Assembly: GCA_002727275.1 (NCBI GenBank)
Contig: PBWO01000034.1
Span: 10,745-74,744 of the forward strand
Origin: Methanobacteriota archaeon
Lineage (GTDB): Archaea; Thermoplasmatota; Poseidoniia; Poseidoniales; Thalassarchaeaceae
Reading direction: 5' to 3'
DNA: 64,000 bases
Under the pieces are notes generated by a model. The model worked only from the letters and a program-made list of their open reading frames with translations, was not told the origin of the DNA and did not search any database. Positions 24,686 through 33,197 of the stretch are shown here, one piece after another (position 1 is the first letter of the stretch; the number at the start of each line of letters is the position of its first letter). Position numbers and translations under genes: made by a program.

Positions 24686-24959
24686 GCTGCCGGATGGACG
24701 TCCAACGCATCAAGGTTCAGACTACTCAATTAGGGTGCCCCGCACGAATGTGCGGGACGGTGTGTGTTGATTCTCAAAGCAGATTATCCTTATCAGCCCT
24801 ATTCGGAATTCTAGGAACTTCGCGAGCATCGTATCCTGCAGCATTGGAGAGTTTCGCCCTATTGACCAATCCTCTGAGGTTGCGGGAAGGTTGGGCGAGG
24901 GGGCGCTTACTGCGCCCCCTCGTATTCCCGTGCATCCCATCATCGCTCAATCTCTCACC
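24686..24959. other. Non-coding leader with two strong hairpins
   Basis: 274 bases between the ribbon-helix-helix gene and the PEP-binding gene, both on the minus strand, with no gene I can support. It contains a perfect 11-bp hairpin (24896-24922) and a 7-bp hairpin CCCGCAC-GAAT-GTGCGGG (24739-24756). It could be a structured 5' leader, a small RNA or a terminator region. I looked for tRNA, 5S, SRP RNA and RNase P signatures and saw none. Confidence 0.5.
24896..24922. other. Perfect 11-bp stem-loop
   Basis: Left arm CGAGGGGGCGC, loop TTACT, right arm GCGCCCCCTCG. A stem of this length and GC content is far beyond chance for the window (about 1 in 4^11 per site for a fixed loop). There is no T-run after it on either strand, so it is not a classical terminator. 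Confidence 0.7.
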
Positions 24960-25334
24960 TCATATAGCGTTCGAATCTTCATCAAAGCGCGCACGTAACT
25001 CATCCATACGCATCTCGAGAACCCTGTCAACAGTGGCTCCCTCAAGTGTTGCCTTGGCAATGTGCGTGCGAGCCGCCTGACGCAAAACGGAGGAAGGAGT
25101 ATCTCCGTGTAGCTTGCAGAAATCTCTCATCCTAGCGGTCAAATCGGGCCCAAGCTCTACTTCGACACGATCGCCCATTGAAGGCAGAGGAGATGCTAGG
25201 TACTTGCGAACAGCCTCCCGAATAACATCTGATCTATTCCTCATTCCATCAAGGCCGACACGCTGGTCGATTTCAAGCAAGTGATCTTCGGGTATTCTCA
25301 TCGAAACCATCGGACTGACACCGGCCACTCGCAT
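24960..25334 (-). CDS. Tandem ribbon-helix-helix transcriptional regulator
   Basis: 124 aa with two RHH-like units. The first (about 10-47) reads VSMRIPEDHLLEIDQRVGL then SDVIREAVRKYL; the second (about 57-92) reads VEVELGPDLTARMRDFCKL then PSSVLRQAARTHI. Each shows the short beta strand followed by two helices seen in CopG/NikR-type DNA binders, so one chain could form a pseudo-dimer. No C-terminal ligand domain (such as the NikR ACT domain) is present. It is divergent from the HD phosphohydrolase across about 168 bases that hold a near-perfect palindrome and direct repeats (25372-25400), the likely operator for autoregulation. An internal ATG near 25310 is an alternative start. Confidence 0.72.
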   Translation of the reverse strand: MRVAGVSPMVSMRIPEDHLLEIDQRVGLDGMRNRSDVIREAVRKYLASPLPSMGDRVEVELGPDLTARMRDFCKLHGDTPSSVLRQAARTHIAKATLEGATVDRVLEMRMDELRARFDEDSNAI

Positions 25335-25371
25335 TCCTCCTGAGTCTGGCAGACCGGGTAGAGCCTATTAA

Positions 25372-25400
25372 TTGTATTGCAATTGAAATACAATTGAAAT
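25372..25400. promoter_or_regulatory. Probable operator: 22-bp near-perfect palindrome overlapping an 11-bp direct repeat
   Basis: TTGTATT at 25372-25378 and AATACAA at 25387-25393 flank a centre containing CAATTG; 20 of 22 positions are self-complementary. CAATTGAAAT occurs at 25380-25389 and again at 25391-25400, an 11-base period, about one helical turn. It lies in the divergent promoter region of the RHH regulator (start 25334) and the HD gene (start 25503), which fits cooperative binding of RHH dimers on one face. Confidence 0.6.
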
Positions 25401-25502
25401 GCAAGATATTGTACATTTGGGATGATATTTTTCAGAATTACAGAGATTTACGATAGTGCGATTCAAGGCAGAGTGTCCTTTCGCAACCCCGCAGGGTCTT
25501 CG

Positions 25503-26819
25503 ATGAAGGTAATCAACGACGCCATCCATGGGCAGTTCAGAATTGAGGGTGTCAGGGCTGATTTGCTAAGTACTCCCGAGATGAACAAGTTAAGCCATAT
25601 CAAGCAATTGGGACTCGCACATCTTGTATTCCCGGGAGCTCATCATACTCGCTTTGAGCACTCATTAGGCGTCTCACATATTGCAGGAATGATGGCCGAG
25701 TCTCTTGGCCTAGATGAACATGAGACCAATACTGTACAGGCCGCCGCCATGCTGCACGACGTAGGACATGGGCCCTACTCGCACACATTGGAGCATATTC
25801 TGCACGAGAGAGGGGGCATGGATCACATGTCTATCACCGAGGGAATCATAGTCGGCGACTACGATGTACTACGAGAAGGAGAGGAGAATTCCGTTCTAGA
25901 CAGAAGAACTGTACCTGAAATTCTTGAATCACACGGACTTGATCCTAAGGAGGTCGCTGGACTGATTAGGGGTCCCGGGGCCGGTGGAACTGAACGCTCG
26001 TTGAATGCATGGACGGCCGGCAAGGAAGACTTCGTCGACCAAGATCTTACTCTCGCCCATTTAGTACACGGCCCTGTAGATTGCGACCAACTTGATTACC
26101 TGCTCAGAGATTCTCATTTCACGGGTGTCAAGCATGGAATAGTTGACCACCGCAGACTTATCATGTGTCTTGAGAGGCATAGTGGCGACATAGCGGTCGA
26201 AGAAGGTGGCCTACCGGCCCTTGAAGGAATGATGATGGCTCGCGCCCTGATGTACAGTGCAGTCTACTTCCATCGTGTTACCAGAGTTACCGAAGTCATG
26301 CTTTCGAGAGCAGTGGAGAGGAGCTCAGATAGCCTGCCCGATTCTATAGATCTGCAACGCAGAGTAGACGCAGAGATTTGGGAAGCTTTGTCTGGAGCAG
26401 GAGATTATGCTCAGGACATGATTAGACGACTCAAGTACAGACAACTGCTCAAAGTATGTGCTAGTAGGCGAAGGGAGGATCTGAGCGAAGAACAGGCTAC
26501 GAATCTACTGAGTATAGTAGAGAACCCGGAGAGCAGACGTCAATTCGAGGATGATCTAGCTCATCGAGCAGGCCTTCCTCCGGGCTATGTTGCAGTAGAT
26601 GTGCCGAACATCAAACTCTTACTTGCTGAACCTAGGATGTCGCAGGTCGAAGTTAGGATTCTGGGCGATGATGGAAAGACTCGCTGGTTCCGTGAACACA
26701 CTCCGATTGCCGACGCACTGAGGAACCGCCAAGTAAGCCAAGCAGCAGTATATGTCATTACTCTACCTAGCCACCGTGAAAAAGTCGCGCAGTTGGCCGA
26801 AAGACACCTTTTCTCCTGA
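25503..26819 (+). CDS. HD-domain phosphohydrolase (COG1078-like, dNTPase/SAMHD1-related)
   Basis: 438 aa from the ATG at 25503; an earlier in-frame ATG at 25422 adds an unconserved stretch overlapping the promoter. The family start MKVINDAIHGQFRIEG is followed by the metal-binding HD set: His in TRFEHSLGV, His-Asp in LHDVGHGPYSHTLEH, and Asp in DCDQLDYLLRDSHFTGV. Such proteins hydrolyse nucleoside triphosphates or related phosphate esters; the natural substrate of archaeal members is mostly unproven. C-terminal residues after ~350 carry the usual COG1078 tail. Divergent from the RHH regulator, so it may be under its control. Confidence 0.85.
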   Translation: MKVINDAIHGQFRIEGVRADLLSTPEMNKLSHIKQLGLAHLVFPGAHHTRFEHSLGVSHIAGMMAESLGLDEHETNTVQAAAMLHDVGHGPYSHTLEHILHERGGMDHMSITEGIIVGDYDVLREGEENSVLDRRTVPEILESHGLDPKEVAGLIRGPGAGGTERSLNAWTAGKEDFVDQDLTLAHLVHGPVDCDQLDYLLRDSHFTGVKHGIVDHRRLIMCLERHSGDIAVEEGGLPALEGMMMARALMYSAVYFHRVTRVTEVMLSRAVERSSDSLPDSIDLQRRVDAEIWEALSGAGDYAQDMIRRLKYRQLLKVCASRRREDLSEEQATNLLSIVENPESRRQFEDDLAHRAGLPPGYVAVDVPNIKLLLAEPRMSQVEVRILGDDGKTRWFREHTPIADALRNRQVSQAAVYVITLPSHREKVAQLAERHLFS

Positions 26820-26945
26820 TATTATCGGGCTCACATAGTGCCTTATTTCGGGATAACTAATGATGAGACCATTCAAAAGCCCCTCCACGCTCGCGCAAGC
26901 GCCCGGTCCCTCAAACAGGAATCGTAGAATCCCCTTGGTGAGCCA

Positions 26946-28301
26946 ATGGACAGCACAATGAAAGAAGTGTACGACAGCGTAATTGCAAGAGACCCGAACC
27001 AGCCTGAGTTCCATCAGGCAGTGGAGGAGGTCCTAGACAGCCTAGTTCCGGTTATCGAAGCCCACCCAGAGTACCTACCTGTAGTCAGGGCTGTAGTCGA
27101 GGCCGAGAGAATTATCCAGTTTAGAGTCCCCTGGTACGACGATGATGGAAATTTCCATGTAAACAGAGGATTCAGAATTCAATTCAACAGTGCAATAGGT
27201 CCCTACAAGGGTGGGCTGAGATTCCACCCTAGTGTCAACCAATCGATCCTCAAGTTCCTAGCCTTTGAGCAGGTGTTCAAGAACAGCCTCACTGGACTTC
27301 CTATGGGTGGAGGTAAGGGTGGCTCGGACTTCGAACCAAAAGGCAAGTCCGATGCTGAAGTCATGCGCTTCTGCCAGTCTTTCATGATGGAGCTGTGGAG
27401 GCACATCGGCGCCGACTTAGACGTCCCAGCAGGAGATATTGGAGTAGGTGGGAGAGAGATAGGCTACCTTTTTGGCATGTACAAGAAACTCGCAAATGAG
27501 TTCACAGGTGTACTCACTGGAAAGGGAATGTCATACGGCGGCTCACTAATCCGACCAGAGGCAACAGGATATGGTCTGGTTTACTTCGCTCGCGAAATGC
27601 TCGCCACGAAGGGTAAGAGTTTCGATGGTGCAACCGTCGCAATCAGTGGATCGGGCAATGTGGCCCAGTTCGCCTGCGAGAAGGTTCTCGACCTAGGTGG
27701 AAAGCCTGTGACTATGTCTGACAGCAGCGGATTCATTTACGACGCCGCAGGAATTGACAGAGAGAAGCTGGCTTGGATCATGGACCTGAAGAATAACAGG
27801 AGAGGCAGAATCAAGGAATACGCTGACCAATTTGATGGGGTCGAGTACACTGCTTCCAAGCCGGAACCAAATCTAAACGGCCTGTGGGATATTCCGGTAG
27901 ACATCGCCCTGCCCTGTGCTACACAGAATGAAGTCAATGGCGAGGAGGCTCAGATGCTGGTCAAAAACAACGTCATCGCGGTTGCCGAGGGAGCAAACAT
28001 GCCTTGTACTCCCGAGGCTGTAGAGTGCTTCCATGCAAATGGGATTCTGTTTGCTCCTGGAAAGGCATCCAACGCTGGCGGAGTTGCGACTTCTGGCCTA
28101 GAGATGAGCTAAAACAGCCTGAGGATGAATTGGACCCGTGAAGAGGTCGACGAGAAACTCGAAGGAATCATGGTCAACATCCACAAGAACGCCTATGAGA
28201 CTGCTGAGAAGTATGGAGTATCTGGCAACTACGTCGCCGGAGCAAACATCGCCGGTTTCCTCAAGGTAGCCGAAGCAATGCAGGCACAGGGAATGGTCTG
28301 A
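26946..28301 (+). pseudogene. gdhA: NADP-type glutamate dehydrogenase (GdhA-like) interrupted by an in-frame TAA
   Basis: Reads as a full GdhA of 451 codons except for a TAA at 28110-28112. The catalytic region is intact: FRIQFNSAIGPYKGGLRFH, PMGGGKGGSDF with the active-site Lys, PAGDIGVGGREIG, and the NAD(P)-binding VAISGSGNVAQ. The sequence before the stop is GLEMS and after it NSLRMNWTREEV, and the family has Gln there (GLEMAQN in E. coli), so CAA to TAA is the simplest change. The frame then continues undisturbed through YVAGANIAGFLKVAEAM to TGA at 28299-28301. The truncated 388-aa product would lack about 62 C-terminal residues. It resembles bacterial hexameric GdhA, suggesting acquisition by transfer. 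A sequencing or assembly error is possible. Confidence 0.85.
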
Positions 28302-28304
28302 AAC

Positions 28305-29135
28305 TCAGCCACGAGGTCGCTGACCCTTTCCATCCGGAACATATCCGTGCTTGGCATCGCCATCGACTAGTTTCTCATGTACATGCTCTAGCACTTCATC
28401 CTCATGAATTGATGATAGGAACTTCCGCATCCGCTCAGTTTTGGGCTCATCGATAATTGAAGACGGCCCCTCTTCAGCCACAACTCCCTCGTCCATGTAG
28501 ACTACTCTATCTGCGACATCCCTAGCGAAACTAATCTCGTGTGTAACAACTACCATTGTCATGCCATCATCAGCAAGGCTCCTGATGGTCTGTAGGACCG
28601 AGCCGATTAACTCAGGGTCCAATGCGCTCGTAGGCTCGTCAAACAACATCACTTCTGGCTTCATCGCTAGCGAGCGAGCGATTGCTACTCTTTGCTTCTG
28701 ACCTCCTGAAAGATTTCCAGGATAAGCATCTTTCCTGTCAAGCATATCGACCCTGTCGAGCACTTCTAATGCCTGCTTCTCGGCTTCTGCCTTGGACATC
28801 CCTCGAACTTGAATCAATCCTAGAGTGATGTTGTCAATAACTCTCAGATGTGGAAAGAGTTCGAAGGACTGGAAGACCATGCCAATCCTCGATCTGACTT
28901 CGTTTATATTGGCATGTGGGGTGTTAATCTGCTCGTCCTTGAGGTAGACTTCTCCGTCTGTCGGCTCAATCAACCGGTTAATGCACCTAAGTACGGTAGA
29001 CTTACCACTTCCCGAAGAGCCGATTATCGCCACCGACTCCCCTTCCTTTACACTGAATGATATGCCTCTGACAGCATGCACTCCACCAGAGTAAATCTTG
29101 TGCAGATTCTCTATCCTTAGAAGCCCATCAGACAA
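28305..29135 (-). CDS. Amino-acid ABC transporter ATP-binding protein (GlnQ/HisP type)
   Basis: 276 aa ATPase of a polar amino-acid uptake system. Walker A GSSGSGKST, Q-loop MVFQSFELFPH, signature LSGGQKQRVAIARSLAM, Walker B VMLFDEPTSALD and H-loop VVVTHE are all present. The start is TTG at 29135: it follows the permease stop by zero bases, has a strong GGAGGTG site 5 bases upstream, and gives SDGLLRIENLHKIYSGG, the proper beginning for the family. A C-terminal ~30-residue tail (GDAKHGYVPDGKG) is extra. Partner is the fused permease immediately upstream; no solute-binding protein gene is in the window. Confidence 0.93.
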   Translation of the reverse strand: MSDGLLRIENLHKIYSGGVHAVRGISFSVKEGESVAIIGSSGSGKSTVLRCINRLIEPTDGEVYLKDEQINTPHANINEVRSRIGMVFQSFELFPHLRVIDNITLGLIQVRGMSKAEAEKQALEVLDRVDMLDRKDAYPGNLSGGQKQRVAIARSLAMKPEVMLFDEPTSALDPELIGSVLQTIRSLADDGMTMVVVTHEISFARDVADRVVYMDEGVVAEEGPSSIIDEPKTERMRKFLSSIHEDEVLEHVHEKLVDGDAKHGYVPDGKGQRPRG

Positions 29136-31250
29136 TCACTCACCTCCTGTCATCCCCAATCCGGGTATTCTGGTGCTCTCCTCAAGCCGCCTGAGAATTA
29201 AGGCCAAGGTCCATGTGATAACGAAGTAGGAAACCAGAACCATGCCCCAAGTGTATGCCATCTGGAATGTGACTGCAGTGATCAGTTTACCCTGCCTAGT
29301 CAACTCAGCATAACCGATAACCATGGCCAGCGAAGAATTGAGCACTAGGTTGACCATTTCATTGCCCATAGGGGGTATGCAGATTCTGATGGCCTGAGGC
29401 ATGATAACTCGTCGCATGGTCTGGAGATATGTCAGACCAATACTCCTGCCGGCCTCCATTTGAGCAGAGGGAATTGCCTGAATTGCCCCGCGTATAGTCT
29501 CGCACTGGTATGCCCCAGAGTTGAACCCAAGGTCGCAAATTGCGCTGATGTATGCTCTGTCATTGAGGAACTCATCCTTGATGAATTGAGCCACTCCTCC
29601 TGTTGAATCCTCTAGAAATGCCTGAGCGGGCTCCTGAATCAACCTGCCCAACTGCAGTCCGAAATGAATGAACATAAACTGTACAATAAGAGGAGTATTA
29701 CGGAAGAAATCAGTGTACAATGTGGCTATTGTATTTAGAGGCCTGACGCCCCATGGGTTGAGTTTGAATCCTTTCAAATCCAACTTGGAGAATTTTCCAT
29801 CATGGGTCATGAATAGAACGCCCACGAACGTCAGGCCGATTCCCAGAAGAACTCTACCAAAGGACCCCGGATCTCCAACAGGAATGAAGATGTTCTCTAT
29901 TCCATCCAGTCCAAGATCCGCAATCTTCGGGACTGCGATGTAGAACTGATACAGACCTCCAATTGCAAGTAAGATTCCAACCACTCTGACCATTTTCGGG
30001 TCGAACCTCTCCACCATATATTTCATCGAAGTCGGAGAGGTCTTGCACATTGCCAAGGTTACTCCAAACAGGAAACCCATCACAATCCCAAAGACTACAA
30101 TTTTGATCGTAGCGATGAAACCCGCGAACAGCATATCTTTTGAGTAATCAACGAAATTGTCGAAATCGTTGAAATTAATCACTTCAAATCCGACCGGTTC
30201 ATCCTCCCCTGCTCGATCTGTCCACAAAACCAAGCCCTGTTCTCCGATTACAATTCCATCGAATCCATCAATCATGGCAATTTCGTAGAGAGATGTGTTG
30301 TTACCTGCGGGATTGATTTGCTGTCTGACGATGTTCCCTCCATCATTGCTCATTGAGACATAACCACCAGCGCCGACAAGCAGGAATTTGTTGGTCGAAA
30401 CAACATCAATCGAATGAATTGTAACTCCTAACGAAGTCAATTCTCCCACGAACTCATTAGTCCCGGGAGGATAATGCCTCTCGATTTCAACTAAGTTCCA
30501 GAGAAATCCGACATCGGTCGTACCCTCTCGAGCCGACTTGATGATGTGTCCTTGTTCAGTTACCGCGTAGATCCTCACTGAACTGAAGAACTCGACAGAA
30601 ACAATTGGACTCTCAATTACCTCACTCGGAGCATCTCGGTAGTCCCAAGACTGCCCCCCATCCTCAGAGAAAATGATGGTGCCATTTTCCCCAACTGCAA
30701 CTCCTAAATCCTCATCTAGGAAGGAAACACCGAGCAAGTCCTCATCAACTCCTGTCGGTATAAATTCCCAGTTTGAACCCCCATATCTCCACATCGCACC
30801 CTCATTTCCAACTGCGACCAAGCTGTTGTTTCCAGTTAGTGAGATTCCATTAATCGACTCGGATAAAGGCAATTCAACCCAATCAGAATTTACCTCCTGC
30901 TTGAGTAATAGCATACCTGAATTACCCGCTATCGCAAGTGCTCCGAAGGCTGAGTCGGAGTAATGGATGTCTTCGGAAATTGGAGATGCTGTTGGTGCCC
31001 AAGTCTGTCCGAAGTCACTGCTGATTAGGATTAGTCCTGAGTCGCCGAAAACCCAGATTTGTTCACCGAAGGATTCAGCCGAATTTAGATTTAATTCGGA
31101 ACCGGAATCTCCAACGTACCATCCACTCTTGTAGTCGGCGGCTTGACTGTTACCCACCAATCCTACAATTACTAGAAGAGCAACAACCGAAACCACCCGG
31201 TTTACTCTTACAGGCTGATTCCTAACAGATAGGGGAGCCAACTCACGCAT
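29136..31250 (-). CDS. Fusion of an extracellular YCF48-like beta-propeller to an amino-acid ABC permease
   Basis: 704 aa. A signal-type segment (VVSVVALLVIVGLVG, about 20-35) leads into about 310 residues of repeated short units with the pattern of YCF48/BNR propellers: GDSGLILISSDFGQTW, GNEGAMWRYGGSNWE, GENGTIIFSEDGGQSW, GAGGYVSMSNDGG, GEQGLVLWTDRAG. From about 372 it is a GlnP/HisM-type permease with several membrane helices (MLFAGFIATIKIVVFG), TDFFRNTPLIVQFMFIHFG and the EAA loop EAGRSIGLTYLQTMRRVIMPQ. Extra membrane segments and a glycine-rich loop separate the first helix from the rest. Substrate class (polar amino acids) is inferred from the permease family. Fusion of a propeller in the position where a substrate-binding protein might be expected is unusual. 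Confidence 0.88.
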   Translation of the reverse strand: MRELAPLSVRNQPVRVNRVVSVVALLVIVGLVGNSQAADYKSGWYVGDSGSELNLNSAESFGEQIWVFGDSGLILISSDFGQTWAPTASPISEDIHYSDSAFGALAIAGNSGMLLLKQEVNSDWVELPLSESINGISLTGNNSLVAVGNEGAMWRYGGSNWEFIPTGVDEDLLGVSFLDEDLGVAVGENGTIIFSEDGGQSWDYRDAPSEVIESPIVSVEFFSSVRIYAVTEQGHIIKSAREGTTDVGFLWNLVEIERHYPPGTNEFVGELTSLGVTIHSIDVVSTNKFLLVGAGGYVSMSNDGGNIVRQQINPAGNNTSLYEIAMIDGFDGIVIGEQGLVLWTDRAGEDEPVGFEVINFNDFDNFVDYSKDMLFAGFIATIKIVVFGIVMGFLFGVTLAMCKTSPTSMKYMVERFDPKMVRVVGILLAIGGLYQFYIAVPKIADLGLDGIENIFIPVGDPGSFGRVLLGIGLTFVGVLFMTHDGKFSKLDLKGFKLNPWGVRPLNTIATLYTDFFRNTPLIVQFMFIHFGLQLGRLIQEPAQAFLEDSTGGVAQFIKDEFLNDRAYISAICDLGFNSGAYQCETIRGAIQAIPSAQMEAGRSIGLTYLQTMRRVIMPQAIRICIPPMGNEMVNLVLNSSLAMVIGYAELTRQGKLITAVTFQMAYTWGMVLVSYFVITWTLALILRRLEESTRIPGLGMTGGE
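29141..29147 (-). promoter_or_regulatory. Ribosome-binding site supporting the TTG start of the ABC ATPase
   Basis: GGAGGTG on the minus strand, inside the last codons of the permease and 5 bases before the TTG at 29135; it decides that non-standard start and indicates translational coupling. Confidence 0.65.
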
Positions 31251-31330
31251 GATGGGTCATCCCTTTCACTTGTTCATTAGATATAGAATAGGCGGAGAAA
31301 TTGAGACTATTCGAATCTACACAATTTCAT

Positions 31331-31343
31331 TTAGTAATATTAA
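31331..31343 (+). promoter_or_regulatory. TATA-like element upstream of purC
   Basis: TTAGTAATATTAA in an AT-rich stretch, about 26 to 38 bases before the purC ATG at 31369. The spacing suits an archaeal TATA box of a leaderless or short-leader transcript. Confidence 0.4.
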
Positions 31344-31368
31344 TCGAGGCGATTAGATTAGGTATTAC

Positions 31369-32280
31369 ATGGGCGAGTTACTTTACTCTGGAAAGGTCAA
31401 GCAGGTTTGGAGTACAGATGATCCGGATATACTGGAATTCAGATACACGGATCAGATTTCTGTTTATGATCAAATCATTCCTTCCCTAATCCCTCGAAAG
31501 GGAGAAAGCCTGAACAGAACCACCTGTCACTGGTTTGATCTAATAACTAATGAAGGAATTTGCGACACTCATTTGATTGAGATGAATGCTCCTGATAGGT
31601 GTCTGGCCAAGCGCTTTGAGGTAATCAAGGAGCCCGGAACTATCCCCCGAGATATGGAAAATGTATTCGTCCCCCTCGAGGTAATCTGCCGACACCATCT
31701 GGCAGGTTCGGGTTGGCGCCGCTATGCCAAGGGTGATGTCGGGCCCGAGGAGTTCGGTTTTGAGCCAGGTACTAAGTTGAAGGAGAATTGCAAACTACCA
31801 CAACCGTATCTGGAAGTGTCCACCAAGTTCGAGGCCTTCGACCGACTTCTGGACAGAGAGGAGGCTCTGCAGATTTCGAATCTGACCGAACAAGAATTCG
31901 ACTCGATTTTGGAAGCAGTTCTCAAGATTGACGCAATTATCGATAGAGAGGCTGGAAAGCGTGGCTTGATTCACGTTGATGGCAAGAAGGAGTTCGCCCT
32001 AGGCCCGGGTAGAAAGCCAGTCCTAGTCGACTCGTTCGGAACCTTGGATGAGGACAGATGGTGGGATTCGGAGACTTACTCACAAGGTAAAATAGAATCT
32101 CTTTCGAAGGAGTTCGTAAGGGAGCATTACATCGATATAGGGCATCATGAGGTATTGTATGATGCTAGAGACAAGGGGCTAGATGAGCCTCCAATTCCGG
32201 CCCTCCCTCAGGAAATGATTGACAAGACCGCACGGCTGTATGCTTCGATGTATGAGCGCCTTACAGGGAACGACTTCTGA
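31369..32280 (+). CDS. purC: Phosphoribosylaminoimidazole-succinocarboxamide synthase
   Basis: 303 aa SAICAR synthetase, purine biosynthesis: joins CAIR and aspartate using ATP. The N-terminal glycine loop LLYSGKVKQVWST, the D-Q-I-S-V-Y-D substrate segment, ENVFVPLEVICRHHLAGSGWRRY, and LVDSFGTLDEDRWW with the catalytic/metal acidic residues are all in the family positions. Length agrees with longer PurC versions of the ~300-aa class. ATG at 31369 follows an AT-rich promoter region; the next gene begins 9 bases after its stop, so it leads a small operon with two amino-acid-related genes. Confidence 0.95.
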   Translation: MGELLYSGKVKQVWSTDDPDILEFRYTDQISVYDQIIPSLIPRKGESLNRTTCHWFDLITNEGICDTHLIEMNAPDRCLAKRFEVIKEPGTIPRDMENVFVPLEVICRHHLAGSGWRRYAKGDVGPEEFGFEPGTKLKENCKLPQPYLEVSTKFEAFDRLLDREEALQISNLTEQEFDSILEAVLKIDAIIDREAGKRGLIHVDGKKEFALGPGRKPVLVDSFGTLDEDRWWDSETYSQGKIESLSKEFVREHYIDIGHHEVLYDARDKGLDEPPIPALPQEMIDKTARLYASMYERLTGNDF

Positions 32281-32288
32281 GGTAGGAG

Positions 32289-33197
32289 ATGGGCACTCAC
32301 GAGTATGAGGACGACACTCGTAACTCAGAAGTCATTATCTCGGTTAATGGAGACCTGGTTCATAGAAGTGAAGCAAAAGTATCAGTCTTCGATGCAGGCT
32401 TCCTACTGGGAGATGGCGTTTGGGAGTCTTTTAGATTACACAATGGGCACCTAGTATTCATCGATGAGCACATGGATCGCTTATTCCATGGGGCCGAGAC
32501 AATCTCAATGGACATCTGCAAGTCCAGAGAAGAGATCCTATCTGAGATCCAAAGGGTAATCGATGCTAATGGCATGTATGAAGGAGTCCACATCCGATTG
32601 ATTGTCAGCCGCGGACTCAAACCAACTCCTTACCAAGCGCCTTGGGTCATCTCTAGTCCTCCTACTCTGGTAATCATTCCCGAGTACAAGCAGGCCAATC
32701 AGGACAGGGCTAGAGAAGGCATTAGCCTAGTTCCAGTTAACACTAGGAGGGGCGGTCAGAATACTCAGGATCCGAGGATAAACAGCCTTTCCAAACACAA
32801 TTGCATCGCTGCCTGCATAGAAGCAGCTGAACTTGGTGCCGATGAAGGGTTGATGCTTGATCCGAATGGAAATGTTTCGACATGCAACTCCACTCATTTC
32901 TTCATAGTGCGGAATGAGGAGGTCTGGACATCGTCGGGCGAATACTGTCTCGACGGAATAACTCGCAGGAAAGTACTAGATTTGTGCAATGCAAACAATA
33001 TTCCTGCGTTTGAGAGGGATTTCACCATTGAAGATGTTAGGTTGGCCGATGAAGCGTTTGTCACCGGTACTTTCGCAGGGCTCACGCCAGTAGTATCGTT
33101 CGATGATGAGCCAGTCGGAGAGGGAAGTCGTGGCCCAATGTGCGAGAGGCTACAAAATCTGTACATCGAATTGGTAAGGAGTGAGAGCAGTGATTGA
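32289..33197 (+). CDS. Class IV PLP aminotransferase (branched-chain/D-amino-acid/ADC-lyase fold)
   Basis: 302 aa fold-type IV PLP enzyme. VSVFDAGFLLGDGVWESFRLHNG, NTQDPRINSLSKHNCIAACI, GADEGLMLDPNGNVSTCNST and LDGITRRKVLDLC are the family landmarks. The PLP lysine is probably that of SLSKHN, a few residues off the usual IKSLNY placement, which I take as a subfamily feature. Possible activities include branched-chain aminotransferase, D-amino-acid transaminase or aminodeoxychorismate lyase; sequence alone does not decide. It follows purC by 9 bases and overlaps the sulfotransferase-like gene, a pairing I recall from other genomes. Confidence 0.85.
   Translation: MGTHEYEDDTRNSEVIISVNGDLVHRSEAKVSVFDAGFLLGDGVWESFRLHNGHLVFIDEHMDRLFHGAETISMDICKSREEILSEIQRVIDANGMYEGVHIRLIVSRGLKPTPYQAPWVISSPPTLVIIPEYKQANQDRAREGISLVPVNTRRGGQNTQDPRINSLSKHNCIAACIEAAELGADEGLMLDPNGNVSTCNSTHFFIVRNEEVWTSSGEYCLDGITRRKVLDLCNANNIPAFERDFTIEDVRLADEAFVTGTFAGLTPVVSFDDEPVGEGSRGPMCERLQNLYIELVRSESSD

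Noticed and set aside
24731..24800. Possible TPP riboswitch (AGGGTGCCC-like start)
   Set aside because: The conserved CTGAGA and ACCTGAT core blocks are absent, so the match is only to a short GC-rich stem.
24686..24959. SRP RNA, RNase P RNA, 5S rRNA or tRNA in the leader region
   Set aside because: None of the conserved signatures of these RNAs could be located; only generic hairpins are present.
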